Origin: Apostichopus japonicus
Taxonomy: Eukaryota; Echinodermata; Holothuroidea; Aspidochirotida; Stichopodidae
Reading direction: 5' to 3'
Length of the DNA stretch: 60,000 nucleotides
Assembly: GCF_037975245.1 (NCBI RefSeq)
Contig: NC_092572.1
Coordinates: 13,646,269-13,706,268, forward strand
Shown: positions 1 through 13,544 of the stretch, piece by piece
How the letters are laid out: every line of letters begins with the position of its first letter
Position numbering within the stretch: position 1 is the stretch's first letter
Notes under the pieces: generated by a model
Told to the model about the DNA's origin: nothing
Database searches by the model: none
The model's input: only the letters and a program-made list of their open reading frames with translations
Translations under genes and position numbers: made by a program

Positions 1-3000
1 GACACAAATTTGTTTGTCCTCCTATCGCATGCCTTCCATAGCTCTTTGTAGCTTAGAATATTTATGATTGAGGGTAATTCAAGAATCTTCCCATGCATAA
101 TTTGTTTCTAAGATGTTGTATACATAACCTAAAACACCACTCGAATAATGAATATCAATTAACATAGACTTGTCTGAGCTATGTCTCTGCAGTAGGTTGC
201 GCGGTACTATGGCTTTGAAAGCTGTCTGGTGGGGAGTCAAATTTCTTGCCCGGGGGTCACATTCTTCCCACATTTGCTCAAAACCGTCCTTGTAAGGACT
301 ACCTTTAATTAGAATACATGTCACCCCACCCCTACCCTCGCTTCCATCCCCGAACTTGAGTAGCAAATCGACAACAAGTGTCTCAATTCGAATGACAAGC
401 TAAACTCTCAACATGATCGATTGCAATCGATCCTAAAGGTAGTCCTTGTGGATTATAGCATTGTTACAATTGTTGCTTTCTACTATTTATTAACAATAAC
501 AAGTCAAAATTGAATATACTTCAAAGTCTACTTGCCCCTTATTTCATTTTTTTTAAAACAATTTTACATAGAAAACGGGTTACGTGTTTTAACGGAAGGT
601 TATACATTCTGGAAACATAATCAATGACTATAGACAAAAAGAAAAGCAAATCTTAGCAGGACGAATGAAACATGAACATTCAATGACAAGTTATAACTTC
701 GTTATTTTTATTAAACTGTTAATAACTCGATTATAAGGAGCAGGAAGTCAGGGTTGTTACAAACTTAAGTCACTTAATAACTTATTATACTGAGGCGTAT
801 CTCACGGTGTGTGAATATAACATGGCGTGTGCAGATTGACATACAATGCACAGAAAATAGTTGTAGATGACTAACCTTGATATGGTCAACAGGTATCTTC
901 GTATCTTCAAAAACGACGTTTGTCTGAAAAGTGACGGATGAGTGTCCTATATATGGTTTACGGCATTCCCTTCCTAATCGTCTTGTCGCCACGTGTAAGC
1001 ATTTTACTGGTACCTTTCCTACTCTATAACAAAATTGTAGTAAGTGAGGCATAAGATTATAACTTTTAACGGAAAATTTGAAAAGATGCATGTACAATTC
1101 TGGAATTGGTCAAACTTGGTTTCTATTACTTCAGTCGATAATATTTCCGACCCGGAAAGGAAAGGTACTTGATGTACGATGAAGCAAGTCGGTTGCACAG
1201 TTCATGGTACTTGACTTAAAATATGAATCAAAGAATTGGCGGTTTATTTGTCATCTGAAACAAGTTGTCAGCGAAATCACACAGACTATGGTATAGACAT
1301 ATTAAGTGCAGAGGCATGCACTCATTTAGTCATTCATGCAAGACCACAACCGGCAGTTGTGATCCGTTAGTTGAGCTAGTTGGAACCAACCCTCCAGGCC
1401 TCGGAATACTGGAGGCCCGGTTCAATCATCCACATACAGTGCCTATCGCTACACCTCCTGGCCAATTCCAGGCAATCATAAGCTCACGAATTTTAGTCAC
1501 CCAGCAACCAAAATTGTTTCTTACAGATGATAGACACATTTTGGCTTTAATTGTTCTCACGTTAAAGTTCATGGGCATTGCACTGAAACTAAAGAATACT
1601 ACTTAAAATAAAACAAAGCACTGGAACATATTGAAAGAGTCTATCATGAAGATGAGAGCTCACAGAGTTTAGATATTAAGATATTCCTTTTTTCACCTCA
1701 ACATTTTTTACTTGCACTTTTGACAATAACAATGAACATGGAAAAAGAAGACCAGTTACTACCCACCCACCCAATGTTCATGGCTTGATCAGTTCGTACA
1801 GTGCAAAAAAAAGACAACCGTTAAAGCAGTATAAACTGAAGCGTGTTATAACACCGTGACATATGTTAGACCTGTCAGCAGATGCCACTGTGTAAAAATT
1901 CCTAAGACAGACGAATTCAGTTCTCAAATGACTGATTAGGAGTTTAAACAACTGTCCCTCTGTTTTCCTAGTAAGATTGCCTTGTAAAGATGGTTCAAAT
2001 TTCAGCTTTTAATTATCATCCACTTTTGTTCAAATGTGGACGAAATTATTAGCGAAACCATAGAGTATTCTGGTTAGTCAAGTCAATCATTATGTATAGG
2101 ACTGTGTGTTTAGTAGTTTCTGTTTGTAAGTCCTCAGTAGCAGGTGGACATAACCGTAACACATGTTAAGAACATATACTAGATTCAATGTTCACTGCGA
2201 AATGAGAAAGAAAACCAACAGAATGCTATGAAGTACACATTCACTACGTAATCGAGTGTCAAAGGGAGATTTAAACAAACTTAATGTAGCCTACGACCTA
2301 TACGAACATTGCTCAATATCATACTGTGTTTTAGTAGATCTACATCACTTCTCTATCAAAAAACTAACGACTTTTAGAGTGGATAAAGTGCTTGTATTCT
2401 AAAGAAAACGTCCACTCAAAGATTAACAAACACAAATAATGTGAATTTACCATTGTCATTAACCATGTCAAAAGATTATCGAATATGACGAAAAGTTGAC
2501 CTTGCGTATTTGGGATAAGAAAGAAAGTATCGAGTAACCCTTTAACAAACGTGACCGATATTGGTCTTGTCGTTACTATGATGTAATAATATGAAGTAAT
2601 GTAAGCTTGATCGGATTGTAATTATGAAAGACACAGGGGATCAGAAAATTCTCGAGAAAAATTAGCAAATATGTTAGGTACCGTTTCATATTCTTGACAC
2701 GAGAATATTGCTAGGGTACCATTAGATATAACTATACACTATAGACAGCTGATTTATGCATAAGCTATTTTCGGCTTGAATTGAACCTGCATATGTATTT
2801 TTGCGCACAAAGTTATATAGCAATAACATGTACAATAAAGTGAGCAAAAGGGAGGTTTGTTTACTATATACGTCGAACTATGTATTCAAGGTAAATACGC
2901 ATACACCGATTGTGACTTCTTCTCTGCATACTCGATCATAGTGTTATCGTTGGCAAAGAAAGTACTATCATGTAATACAGATATTTGTAGAAATTAGTTA

Positions 3001-3024
3001 CTCTATACTGCCTACTGTTTACTT

Positions 3025-3226
<202 letters not shown>

Positions 3227-3239
3227 CATTATTTTTCAA

Positions 3240-3640
3240 CGGCTTTGAAACAAGATGAGTCATATGATCTCCAAGAGTATTGATTTCAAAATATTCTGTC
3301 AACCAACGATTTTGTTGAAGTAGAACAGGCAAAGGGTCATCAGCAAATGAAGCAGAAAACCCGACACTCGGCATTAGTTGGCAGCATGGTGCCAGCTTTT
3401 TTAATAGTTCCAATTTTTGGCAGGATGTTAACGATAGCATTAAACAGTTTGTCACGCGATGAAGCTGAGTCACACGCAATAATGATTCTTTCCAGATTTG
3501 TTTTTGAAAGATTTGCTAATTGGACATTGCTATCAACACTCACCGATGACAGGGGCAGTCGGAACGCTATTATGAATAGATCCTTTGGCTTTTTCAGCTG
3601 ACTGCTGAGATTGACCATTAGATTCAATGAGATTCTTAAT
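3240..3640 (-). pseudogene. Unidentified degenerate coding remnant, unit 1
   Basis: The minus strand holds overlapping open frames with protein-like composition ([20 protein letters not shown] in one frame, [20 protein letters not shown] in the next) separated by a frameshift. The same stretch recurs in unit 2. I do not recognise the family; it may be a transposon-encoded protein. The downstream end has been replaced by a TA microsatellite. Confidence 0.35.
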
Positions 3641-4738
3641 TACTTTCAGGTTGAGCTCCAAGCGATCGACTTTTTTTTTTTATATCACTCATTCGCGATT
3701 GATCAGGGGAGTTGACACTAGCCTCTTTGTCTGATTTACAAAAGAATTACAGATGCAGGAAAATTTCGAATAGAGTTTAGATGCATTGTCCAGCATATTA
3801 TACATCGAATGATGTGCACAGCTTCTTCTTGTCTCTACAATCAAATGCATGCACTGATGATTGGCAAATAAAACAACACAATAGGTTAACCTATGTGCAG
3901 TTGCACACTGTGTATTCGGCTACTGAGGCAGACATAGTTAACGTGTGCATCACACACAGAAATAAGTTTCGCAGAACTAATGTAAGTATCCAAGACAACT
4001 AAGGCTTGACAGCCCAGTGCCAAAGGATTTCAAGTCGCCGCAAATTGGGCGAAAATAGTGTTAAATTAATTCAAAGAGTATTCACAAGTGGCGTATGAAA
4101 ATAATAATGTCCAACATCATTGAAATATAAACTCCAATACGTAATTTAAATGGAATAACACAACCGTTTCGGAGTAGATCATATCTCATCCCCAGCACAC
4201 TGAATACAGACACAGACTACTGACAATACCCAATTTAACCAATGTAACAAAAATATATGATATAAGCCTTTCGAACCTTCATAATGCACTTACTGTTTGC
4301 CATAACAGTGTATATGTATGATACGCCAAATGACACAATGGCACCCATTTAAGGTGCAAGTAAATTGTTTTTCACTATCTCCTCATATTTTATTCAACTT
4401 GTTACGTTAGCCAAATATCAATCTCTCTTCCAGCAGTTTTCAACTGCTCTAATTGAACGCAAGAAAACTATTTTTGAAAAGGTCAAAAAGAGGATTTGAA
4501 GTCTATCACAAAACTTGCCACACTGTTAAGTCAGGAAACGGGGACATGTTAGTTATCTCACATTTAGTTCAAACCCTCTGTCTCACATTGTATAGATTGT
4601 GAAAATATAGGATGAACTTATTCATTGAACTTGCGTGGTAATAAGTTTTATAGTTAAATTATGTATTGGAAACTTTACAAAGTCATCTTCGCTGAATGTT
4701 CCAGTTTGATACTAGAAACAGGGCTGCAACTGTTATTT

Positions 4739-4857
<119 letters not shown>

Positions 4858-5764
4858 GTATTGTTCAAAACATAAGTCGCAATTTCGTTACGTAAGCACC
4901 TATAGCTACCTGTAAGTCATTGCGATTTTAAGGCTCACATTTACTGTGTTCATTTCATGATCTTGTCCAACATGCAACAGTAAAAAAGTTCTGGTTGCAT
5001 AGCAATTACCATTCTTCTTTACAACTCCCTTAACTAACTTCTCTCGTTTTCATAATTTTTTTAACATGATAACTTCATTCAATAATAGTGTATATTTGTT
5101 CTGTGAAAGAGACATTTTGTAGTGTTCAAGAATACTGTGATAGTATCAACTACTGACCATTGGTGCTCTTGTCATAATATCTACGCACATTTTAACCACT
5201 TCTTCTTAGTTTCAACATCTATATTAGCCTAAGCTTTCAAAAATGTTCAAACAGTTTAACGATGATAGAAATAAACGTGTTAAACAAGTTATTTTGAAAT
5301 TCAATTGTTTGTATTATTTGTCTATACATGTACTTATTATTTTAGTCTGTTGAAAATCCGGTTAAACAGTTTGAACGTTGGAAGAAAGGAAGAGAATGGC
5401 TAGTAATTAGCAATTAGTTGGATCAATAGACCAAGACTCATGGGCAGAGCGGTTACGCATTCGTAACTGCAGTTTATTATGTGGTCTCTCCTTCCCTTTG
5501 AGAAATGTTGATGCGGTAAGGGGGCTGTGATGTACGATGGAGCTATCATTTTCATCTTTAACATATGTCTAGTGCAACTTTAAGTGTTGCCAGTATTAAC
5601 GACTTTTCCTGCATGCGTCGTTAAATGTAAAGCATTTGGAAGACCTCTTGGGGTAAGAGGGAGGGAGGAGGGAGGCACACAGACCCATGACGACAGTGGT
5701 GTTTTAAATAATGTTGTGCAGATATTATCATTTTCTTAGTACTAAATGGCTATGTATTATTAAT

Positions 5765-6165
5765 ATTTTGTAACTATAGAACCTGTGCTTTCCTGATAAC
5801 AAGATCGCAATCAATATTCACGCAGTGTCCAGGAACGACTTGCATTGCCAAATTTGATTACATTTTGATGAATTGACACCTAAATAATTTGCTGGTAACA
5901 AGTAAACAAGTTTTTTTTTAAATTGACACATCAGGGTCATATGCTATACTCTGCTCTGATAACTACAGAACCAGAGCTTTCGTCAAAACAATATCGCAAT
6001 CAATATACTTGCAGTGTTCAGGAACGAACTGCATTGCCAAATTTGATTACATATTAATAAATTGACACCTAAATAATTTGCAAATAATTGGTAGCAAGTA
6101 AACTCGTCTTCTAATTAATTGACACATCTGGGTCACTTGCTATACTATGCTCTGATGAAATTTTA
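5765..6165 (+). repeat. ~190-bp two-copy tandem repeat
   Basis: cgcaatcaatatt (5807) and cgcaatcaatata (5995) anchor two copies that share attgccaaatttgattaca and gacacctaaataatttgc. Present only in unit 1. Confidence 0.8.
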
Positions 6166-6489
6166 AACAAACAACGGTTCTTTGTAAACACAAAATAATG
6201 CATTATTGCTTGAGACATAAGTTTGATTAATTTCTAATTGTTTTTAATTTAATTTAATTTGTTACGCTGTACACTTCTTTCGTTTCTAGGACGTCAAAGG
6301 AAAACTGTGTTGCATTATTGTACCAAAGTTCACATTACAGGTAAATGGGGTCATGAACAGGTACGGTGGATCCGGGAAAGAAGGGGGTGTAACCCTTCAA
6401 ACTGATGGAACACTTGTTTACTCACAAAATACCGTAGAAAACTCACACATACAATAAGCTATTCAACAATTTAAATACTGGAAATACGA

Positions 6490-6860
6490 CTTACTAGGCT
6501 AGGAAGTAAGAAGAACGAATTCTGGTGAGATGATTTATAAGATAAATTGTCATTTGACACAATAACGCATATCATTTAGAACGTTGTTATCTTCATTAGT
6601 GGAAAGTGCAACGAATCTCCAAAGTGAACGCTACACATCCCCATCCTTGGTAAGGCCTAGATGTTAATTTGTAATGAAAGGAAGTAGGAAGAACGAATTT
6701 TTGGTGAGATGATTTATTACAAAAATTGTGATTTAACAAAATAACTAATGTCACTTGGAACGTTGTTTTCGTCATCAGTGGAAAGTGCAACGAATCTCCC
6801 ACATGAGCCTTTCCGCAACACACCCCGATCCTTGTCAGACTTAGATGTCAATCTGAATTC
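6490..6860 (+). repeat. ~180-bp two-copy tandem repeat
   Basis: gaagaacgaattctggtgag and gaagaacgaatttttggtga begin two copies that both contain gtggaaagtgcaacgaatctcc. A fragment of the same family is at 24440-24500. Confidence 0.78.
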
Positions 6861-7084
6861 TAAGGTTCACTCCAATTTACGATGAATTAATGCCATATTT
6901 TTCGAGATGGCGTCGCATAGTAATACTGCATTCAGAAACTTTGATGTGCCCAGATATAAGAGGGTGAGTAGTTCATTTGTTGCGTGGAAGCTTTTCATTG
7001 GTGGCAATAAGAATTCAAATAATTTTAACTATTGCTTGTATACTATACAAAAAAACAGTTCTTTCCAATATTTTTCTACCAGAA

Positions 7085-7370
7085 AGTTCAAGTGTGCAGA
7101 CCTCCAAAAAGTTGTAATTGGAAGTTAGATCATATCCGTTGGTACAAGAGTTTCAAAGACTGCAGCTGTACAAAGTTCATTTCATCTAAGTTTCCATTTA
7201 CAGAATATGTGCTTCTAAATAAATGATGAAGGCTTCTATTACCCAGTGGTTTTGGAATTCTCTGCATGATCCGGAGTAACTTTTAAATGTAACATTTAAA
7301 TTAGCTGAAACGTGTACAATATTTAAGGCAGATTGTATCGTAACCCGTGCTGATAAGTATCGGAATAAGT
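7085..7370 (+). repeat. Interspersed repeat with further copies at 24110-24300 and 24520-24850
   Basis: Copies share cagaatatgtgcttctaaat, the gcagattgtatcgtaaccc stretch and a cattggaataagtcactgaa-like end. They sit at corresponding places between blocks A and B in both units, with two copies in unit 2, and provide the collinear link between the blocks. Confidence 0.75.
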
Positions 7371-8039
7371 CACTGAAGTTTGGTCAGGTGGGGGAGGGTA
7401 TATCCCAATCCCACAGTTGTGAAAGAAAAGCCTTTAAAAGTTATCCATTGTTATTCATCAGGAACACCCCACTTCGTTAATGAAAAGTTCCCTTTTATTA
7501 TTTAAAATGATATGTTTTTTGAAGCCTTCGAGCTGTTGGCTTCTTCAAATCAAAGTTATATGTTCCAATGACTTTTGACATTATGGCACAGCCCCTCTCC
7601 TCCTCCTCCTCTCCCTCAAAAACCTCTCTTTTGCCGTTTATGTTAGGTACCATTCATGACTCAGGGCCGTTTATCCAAACATTAGTATCGTGGCCGTCCT
7701 TTGCATATTTGACAGATCTCTGACTTTGCTATCTGAGTTTCGAATCAGACATTTGGGGAATATAATGAATAGACTGTGTATATTTCGTTGCTCCGAGGAT
7801 CTCGGCCAAAGATACTTACTTTTTGCATTTCGTCTATGAAAAGATACGAAGGAATATGAAGTAAAATAAACGTGCTTTGAGCCGTTCAGCCAGTGAAGAA
7901 TCAGACCACCCCTCCGGGTGACCCCTCCACCCCCTCGCCACCCCCACCCCTTGTCAATCTCACATCGAAATTACATATTTATAATTTGCTTTACGTTAAA
8001 GAAATAAATGTATTAAATATTCCATGTACAATTTAACAA

Positions 8040-9060
8040 TTCCTAAAAATTCATAACTTAATTACTTAAATCTTCCCTTCTACATAATAGTCGGTTTTGA
8101 AGACCCAAGGGGGCAGAGATTCTTCTTAACGAGGTCCTTCCTTCGCAAGCCTCTGAATTAAATTACCTGATCATGACCGAAGTAATAAATATAACAACAT
8201 ATATATAAAGAGGGGAAATCTGAATGTATTTAAATATTATAAGCTCGTTTGGCAAATAACATTCAAGAACTACAAACCTGACATCACTGTCCATCGCGAT
8301 GAGTTAATTGTTCCCTTACATCATAACCACATAATCTCAACAGTTTCTCCCCCTTCCTTTACCGGTCTCATTAACTACATCAGGTGGAACCTTGTGATTG
8401 ACGGACACTACCTACTACTTTACTATCTAGTGTAACTACTGAAACAGTCGTTAAAAACCTACAGCAATTTGTGTTCAGTGGGATGGGAAAGATGGAGATT
8501 TGGCGAGCGGTCTAGACACTTAAAATTGAATGAATTAAATAAGTGAATTAAATATTCAATGTATAGTCTAAATATGCCTTAAAATTCATAACTTAATTAC
8601 ACAACTCTTCCCTTCTACATAATAGTCGTTTTTGAAGACCCAAGGGGGCAGAGACTCTTCTTAACAAAGTCCTTGCTTCGCAAGCCTCTGAATTAAAATA
8701 CCTGATCATGACCGAAGTAATAAATATAACAACATATATATAAAGAGGGGAAATCCTAATGTATTCAAATATTATATGCTCGTTTGGCAAAACACATTCA
8801 AGAACTATAAACCTGACATCACTGTCCATTGCGATGAGTTAATTGTTCCCTTACATCATAACCCCATAATCTCAACAGTTTCTCCCCCTCCTCCCTCCTT
8901 CCTTTACCGGTCTCATTAACTTCATTGGGTGGAACCTTGTGATTGACGGACACCACCTACTACTTTACTATCTATGGTAACTATTAAAACAGTCGTTGAT
9001 AACTTACAGCAATATGTGTTCAGTGGGATGCGAGAATTAGAGATTTGGCGAACGGTCTAG
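8040..9060 (+). repeat. Two-copy ~540-bp direct tandem duplication
   Basis: Sequence from about 8040-8520 recurs at about 8580-9060, including the gacccaagggggcagaga, cctgatcatgaccgaagtaa and gatgagttaattgttccctt stretches. A partial third copy is at 29310-29580 in unit 2. No coding potential is evident. Confidence 0.85.
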
Positions 9061-9239
9061 ACACTTAAAAGCCTAGTATAGTGTACCAGTGTCTCCGAGG
9101 CAATGGTGGTTAAACGAAATGCGCAGGGTGTAATTCACGGCATTACCTGGTAACCTTTCTTACCTCTTTAAGAACAGTGCACTATTTTAAGTTCATTTAA
9201 ACAGAAATTTAAATATCACAAGAGCAGCATCAGTTTTAA

Positions 9240-9875
9240 GATTACCCTTCCTCGAATGGTTACACATCTCACCCAGTGATTGCTCATTCCTAGAATGGTA
9301 ACGCATTCCCACCATGGGATTTTACTTTCCTATAATGGTAATACATCTCACCCAGGCTTTGCCCTTTCCTAGAATGGTAACACATGCCACCCAGGGATTT
9401 TCCTTACCTAGAATGGTAACGCATGCCACCCAAGTATTTTCCTTTTCTAGAATAGTAATACATCTCACCCAGGGATTGTCTATTCCTAGAATGGTTACAC
9501 ATCTCACCCAGGGATTGCCCTTCATTGAAAAATGGTGGCACATCTCACCCAGGGATTGTCCTTTCCTAAATGGTAACGCATCACACCCAGGGATTGCTCG
9601 TTTCCTAGAATGGTACACATCTCACCCAGGGTTTGCCCTTTCCTGTATTAGTAACGCATCCCACCATGGGATTGTCCATTCCTAGAATAGTAATAAATCT
9701 CACCATGGGATTTCCCTGTCCTAGAATGGTAACGCATCTAACCCAGGGTTTGCCCTTTCCTAGAATGGTAACGCATCTCACCCAGGGATTTCCTTTTCCT
9801 AGAACGGAAACGCATCTCACCCAGGGATTTCCCTTTCCTAGAATGGTTACACATCTCACCCAGGGTGGTATCACT
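9240..9875. repeat. 39-bp minisatellite, about 16 copies
   Basis: The monomer is a 39-bp unit with core tcctagaatggtaacgcatc then tcacccaggg. Because 39 is divisible by three, open frames run through on both strands (MVTHLTQGLPFPR on plus, WVRCVTILGKGNP on minus). These are by-products of the repeat, not genes. The homologous array in unit 2 has only about five copies. Confidence 0.92.
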
Positions 9876-10665
9876 TTAAGTTATAAGTAGGCTACCGAAA
9901 TGCATGATGGATTACCTTATGAAGTTTTACTATTGATTTACGTGAACTCGTATGAGCTGATTGGGACTATTTGTGATATGTTCACCCTCTATAGATCAAT
10001 ATTATCATATTTCTTTCCATATAGGATTCTATACTGCACAATGATCCATGAATATTAATTCATGAAATTAACAGAGCAAAAGCGTTTAAAATCGCTTTCT
10101 GAATTATTTTACAACAAAAACGAAGGAAAGAAAAGTGGATCCATTTTGTGAGATCACAATTCTATTTGAAATCACTCCACCTGTATTCTTTCTGAGGACA
10201 GAAAAAGGATTTAAATGAACAATTTTTAACAACTCTATGCATTCTTTTTAGGCTTTATAGCAATAATGCTGATGTCTGTGTTGCACTAATACCATCTTAA
10301 GAAATGCTCAAAGTAGCTGAAATTTGCCTTAATGGTATTGTTAAATGGATTAGAAGTCAAGCATCTATTTATATCAATAAAAAATGACTGATATCTAAGC
10401 TAGGTAATTTTCTATAATCTCAACATCAAAGTAAATGCCATGGATTAGAGATTTAGTTTCCTGTTTTCCATATAATGTAATGTAAGCATAACAATGTGTC
10501 GCATTTTGTAATGAAGGATTAAGATTTCAGGTAAATATTCTGACAGCTCTCACTTATCTGTTATAACATAAAATAATCACATTCATTAAAAACTTCCAAA
10601 TAATTTTGCATCATATCGTTCGCTTAAACTGAAACGATCTATAGACAGAAAACAAATTTTCTTTT

Positions 10666-11789
10666 TTAAGAAGGTTCAAAATCTGGCAAGAGTGATAACA
10701 CTTTCTTTTTCATTTCCTCTCGTCTGAGCTCTCGGTCTTTTTCCAGTTTTAACATCTTGGGATACTTCTTCCACGCTTCGAAGACCTTAGCAATTATCCT
10801 CCTGAAATCAATCCGACATAACCAAGGAGAGAAGATGTAAACCAAAAATGAATCAAATTATAAATTGAATTTCCAGTATCAAAGAGGTTTCGTTAAAACT
10901 ACCCTCACTGATATCTAAAACAGGATTAAATTTGATCACTTTTCATAACGATGTTGCATTAAAATGCAGAGAACATAGAACCAGACTGTTTGAGCTGATG
11001 CTATTTATTGTTTCATTTTCCAGATATATTTGTATTTGGTGATATAATTATAGGTCAAAACTATACCCAGAGTATAGCAGGGTTCTGGCCTTTATTCACA
11101 ATTTTCAGTAATTTGGAACTCCCTTTGTTGACAAAAAAAGGGTCAAACAACTATAGATGATATTGTTGTTTTCTTTTTGCCTTATTTCAATTATCAGGGG
11201 ATAAAACACAAGGTTAAGCTGGGGGAAGAGGGTGGGGGGAGCGGGAAAGGATTGTTGGTTTTACATTTTCATCAAAGTGCAAAATTGATTAAAGTAATAT
11301 TATTTTGCTCTATGAATGATTAAAATATTATCAAGAGCAACGACGACATTTTCAAATCAATTGCCATGATGTTGACCATGTTGATCATCCACCCAGTTCG
11401 CTCACAAGTTGCACAATGTCCCATTTAAAAAAAATCATATCTCTGCGACACAAAATGCTGTAAAGATGTGGATTTGACTTAAAGATGCAGAAATTCCCAG
11501 CAAATGTTAATATGCAATCAACTTCGGCCACCGACCTCCATGCAATACTAAAACGGAATAACTATTTAGCACCTATTCACTAAATAATAGACATAGTCAC
11601 TTTTCAAATGCCTCCAGCAATGTTAACTTACCTAAGGCTGTGGTCCACTGACATCTCTTCACATTTCCAAGCTCTTAGTGTGTTTTCATTTGTGATGTAA
11701 TCCTGCCACGCTTTGAATAACTTTGCTTTCAACTGTGTCCCATATTGTTTTCTAGCCCTCTGATATTGAATTGATAGGTAATGGCCGTA
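10666..11789 (-). pseudogene. Partial duplicate of CCDC191: last two exons only
   Basis: Two exons match CCDC191 exons 16 and 17. Exon 16' (11789-11632) keeps its CAG acceptor and GTAAGT donor and differs by a 3-nt in-frame insertion (TNEKLRAW becomes TNENTLRAW) and a few substitutions. Exon 17' (10801-10666) has exactly the same length and ends LLPDFEPS before TAA. Both remain open and splice-competent. Homology to the parent stops near 11890, in the intron upstream of exon 16, and none of the other fifteen exons is present, so this is a 3' gene fragment carried by the segmental duplication. Retention as the tail of a chimeric transcript cannot be excluded, but no upstream exon is recognisable. 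Confidence 0.85.
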
Positions 11790-11889
11790 CTGTGGCAAAT
11801 AGAAGTGGAAAATAAATATGCCAATAAAAAAAAAACTTGGAAGTATGCCTGGTTATGGAATGTGTCCTATTTTTATATTTTTGTGATTA

Positions 11890-13030
11890 CAGTATTGTTA
11901 CGAGAAAACAACCTAATTTTCTCTTGTGTAAGTATTTTCTATCTTGCCTGTTTTATGGTTTTAATATGTTTCTTACGTAATGTTTAAGCTGGGAGGTCTC
12001 TAGTTTGTGTAACTTGAGTATCAGTTTATTGCTGGCTGCGAGAGTTGGTTCTTGCTTCCGGGACTCTATGTAAACAGTTCCGTTGGACAAGGCCGCCTTT
12101 GTTCTTAGTATACGGGGAACTGTTGGGAGTTCATAGACAGTGGGGCGGGGTTATCTAATATTCATATAGCACTGTAAAGAGCGTTGACCGGCTGTAATTG
12201 GGTTATGTCGCTTGTCAATCTTACTGGCTTTTTCATAATTGGTCAGTTAATCGTGTATATGGTTCTACACAGTTACGGGGGTATTTATAATACCGTGCAA
12301 GAAGCGTTTTTAGGCATTACGTTAGGGTATATTTAGAGTAAGTTGCTAGGCAGAATCTAGGCCAAATTTGTACGTTGTTTTAGGGACTTAGATTATTTTT
12401 GGCTTGTGCAGAGAATCGAGTAATGCACTCTGCAGCTGCGCTGCGTAACTGCTTGTGTCTGCATGCATTCTGCAGCTGCGCTGCGTAACTGCTTGTGCCT
12501 ACGCAAGGTCGTCGCAGCGTAGGGTTCGCGGGCTGACGAACCTCATCGTTAGCTGCGCTGCGTTGTCCTTACGCTGCGTCGCCCTTGACGCAGTACCGAT
12601 ATTTACCCTGCGTTGTGCCTGCGTTGTCTTCGACGCAGCGCCTAGTTAGCTGTGCTGCTAGGCAGCTAACATATAAGGGATTAGTTTGCCTTGACAAGGC
12701 TAGTTAATGTACGCCACCCTTGTTATTGTGTTTAGGTTTTATTGTATTACTTTCTGTATATAATATTTGTTTATTATGCTTTACGAAAGATGTACGGCAA
12801 GTACATTGTTTATCTAATTATACTTTTTAAACTCTTAATGCACTATTAGTGTACTTCTTTTCAACGGTGTCCTCGAGTCTCTCTCTACAACCCCTTCCGA
12901 TGTCTGGGACCAACCCTTTTGATGGCAGTTCAGCCTGCAGTGATCAGGTGGCCTGAAAGATCATCTGGTGTCGGGAATCTAATCCAGCTACTGGACGAGG
13001 GACAACGGAGATTCTCGGAAGGCGATATAT
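11890..13030. other. Insert beyond the duplication breakpoint, with CTGCAGCTGCGCTGCGTAAC repeats
   Basis: Unrelated to unit 2. At 12420-12660 a GC-rich patch repeats gcagctgcgctgcgtaactg (12432 and 12473) and gacgcag motifs. A TATA-like tatttataata lies at 12291 and tataaggg near 12673. The base composition and promoter-like words recall a retroelement terminal repeat, but I found neither matching ends nor retroelement genes. Confidence 0.35.
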
Positions 13031-13032
13031 TA

Positions 13033-13066
<34 letters not shown>

Positions 13067-13138
13067 ATATATATATATATACATATAAATATAAATATAT
13101 ATATATATATAAAAATATATATATATATATATATATAT
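13033..13138. repeat. (TA)n microsatellite
   Basis: TA run with scattered ATG/AAA interruptions, in the insert between unit 1 and the F-type lectin gene. Confidence 0.95.
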
Positions 13139-13544
13139 CATTAGCTAGAGGAAAAGGAGTCGTTAAAAATGGATTATCGATGTGAGGGTAATGTGAGGCA
13201 CACGCCTCTTCCAAAGTCCTCGATCCGTCACTGGTAATCTGAGGGGCGCGCCCCACGCCCCCTGGATTCGCGCCTGTAAATGGGATAATACATTTTCGTA
13301 GCCGTTTCGGGAAGTTGTTCGTGACAGTTACTCCTATCACATCAGTCTATAATGAATGTTAGCTTTGTGTCTCCTTTGACTTTGTCGTTCGTATCATAAT
13401 TGAGTAATTCGGTATAAATTGTCCATTGATACTGGAGTGGGGACGTGTGAAATCTGCTTCATTATCATGTACATTAAAATATAACTCTCGCTAGTTTTGG
13501 TCAGGGCATACAGTCCTTCTTTGACATAGAAAAAAATAATTTAT

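Larger units (their letters stand above)
7380..11890. repeat. Segmental duplication block B, unit 1 copy
   Basis: Matches 28880-32310 in order: a stretch with the gaaaagttcccttttatt motif, a 39-bp minisatellite, an AT-rich stretch, then two CCDC191-derived exons. This copy has an extra internal tandem duplication (8040-9060) and a longer minisatellite, and lacks the MITE found in unit 2. Homology ends near 11890 within the CCDC191 intron. Confidence 0.9.

Noticed and set aside
774-1606. ORFs of 107 and 113 codons in block A
   Set aside because: They are not preserved as equivalent frames in the second copy beyond general similarity, have no recognisable domain, and lie in non-coding repeat sequence.
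5430-5560. tRNA-like words (gggcagagcggttacgc)
   Set aside because: An A-box-like stretch is present but no B-box or cloverleaf can be built, so neither a tRNA nor a SINE is called.
9314-9890. Four overlapping ORFs of 85-123 codons on both strands
   Set aside because: All are explained by the 39-bp repeat, whose length is a multiple of three; both strands are equally open and no domain or start context supports a gene.
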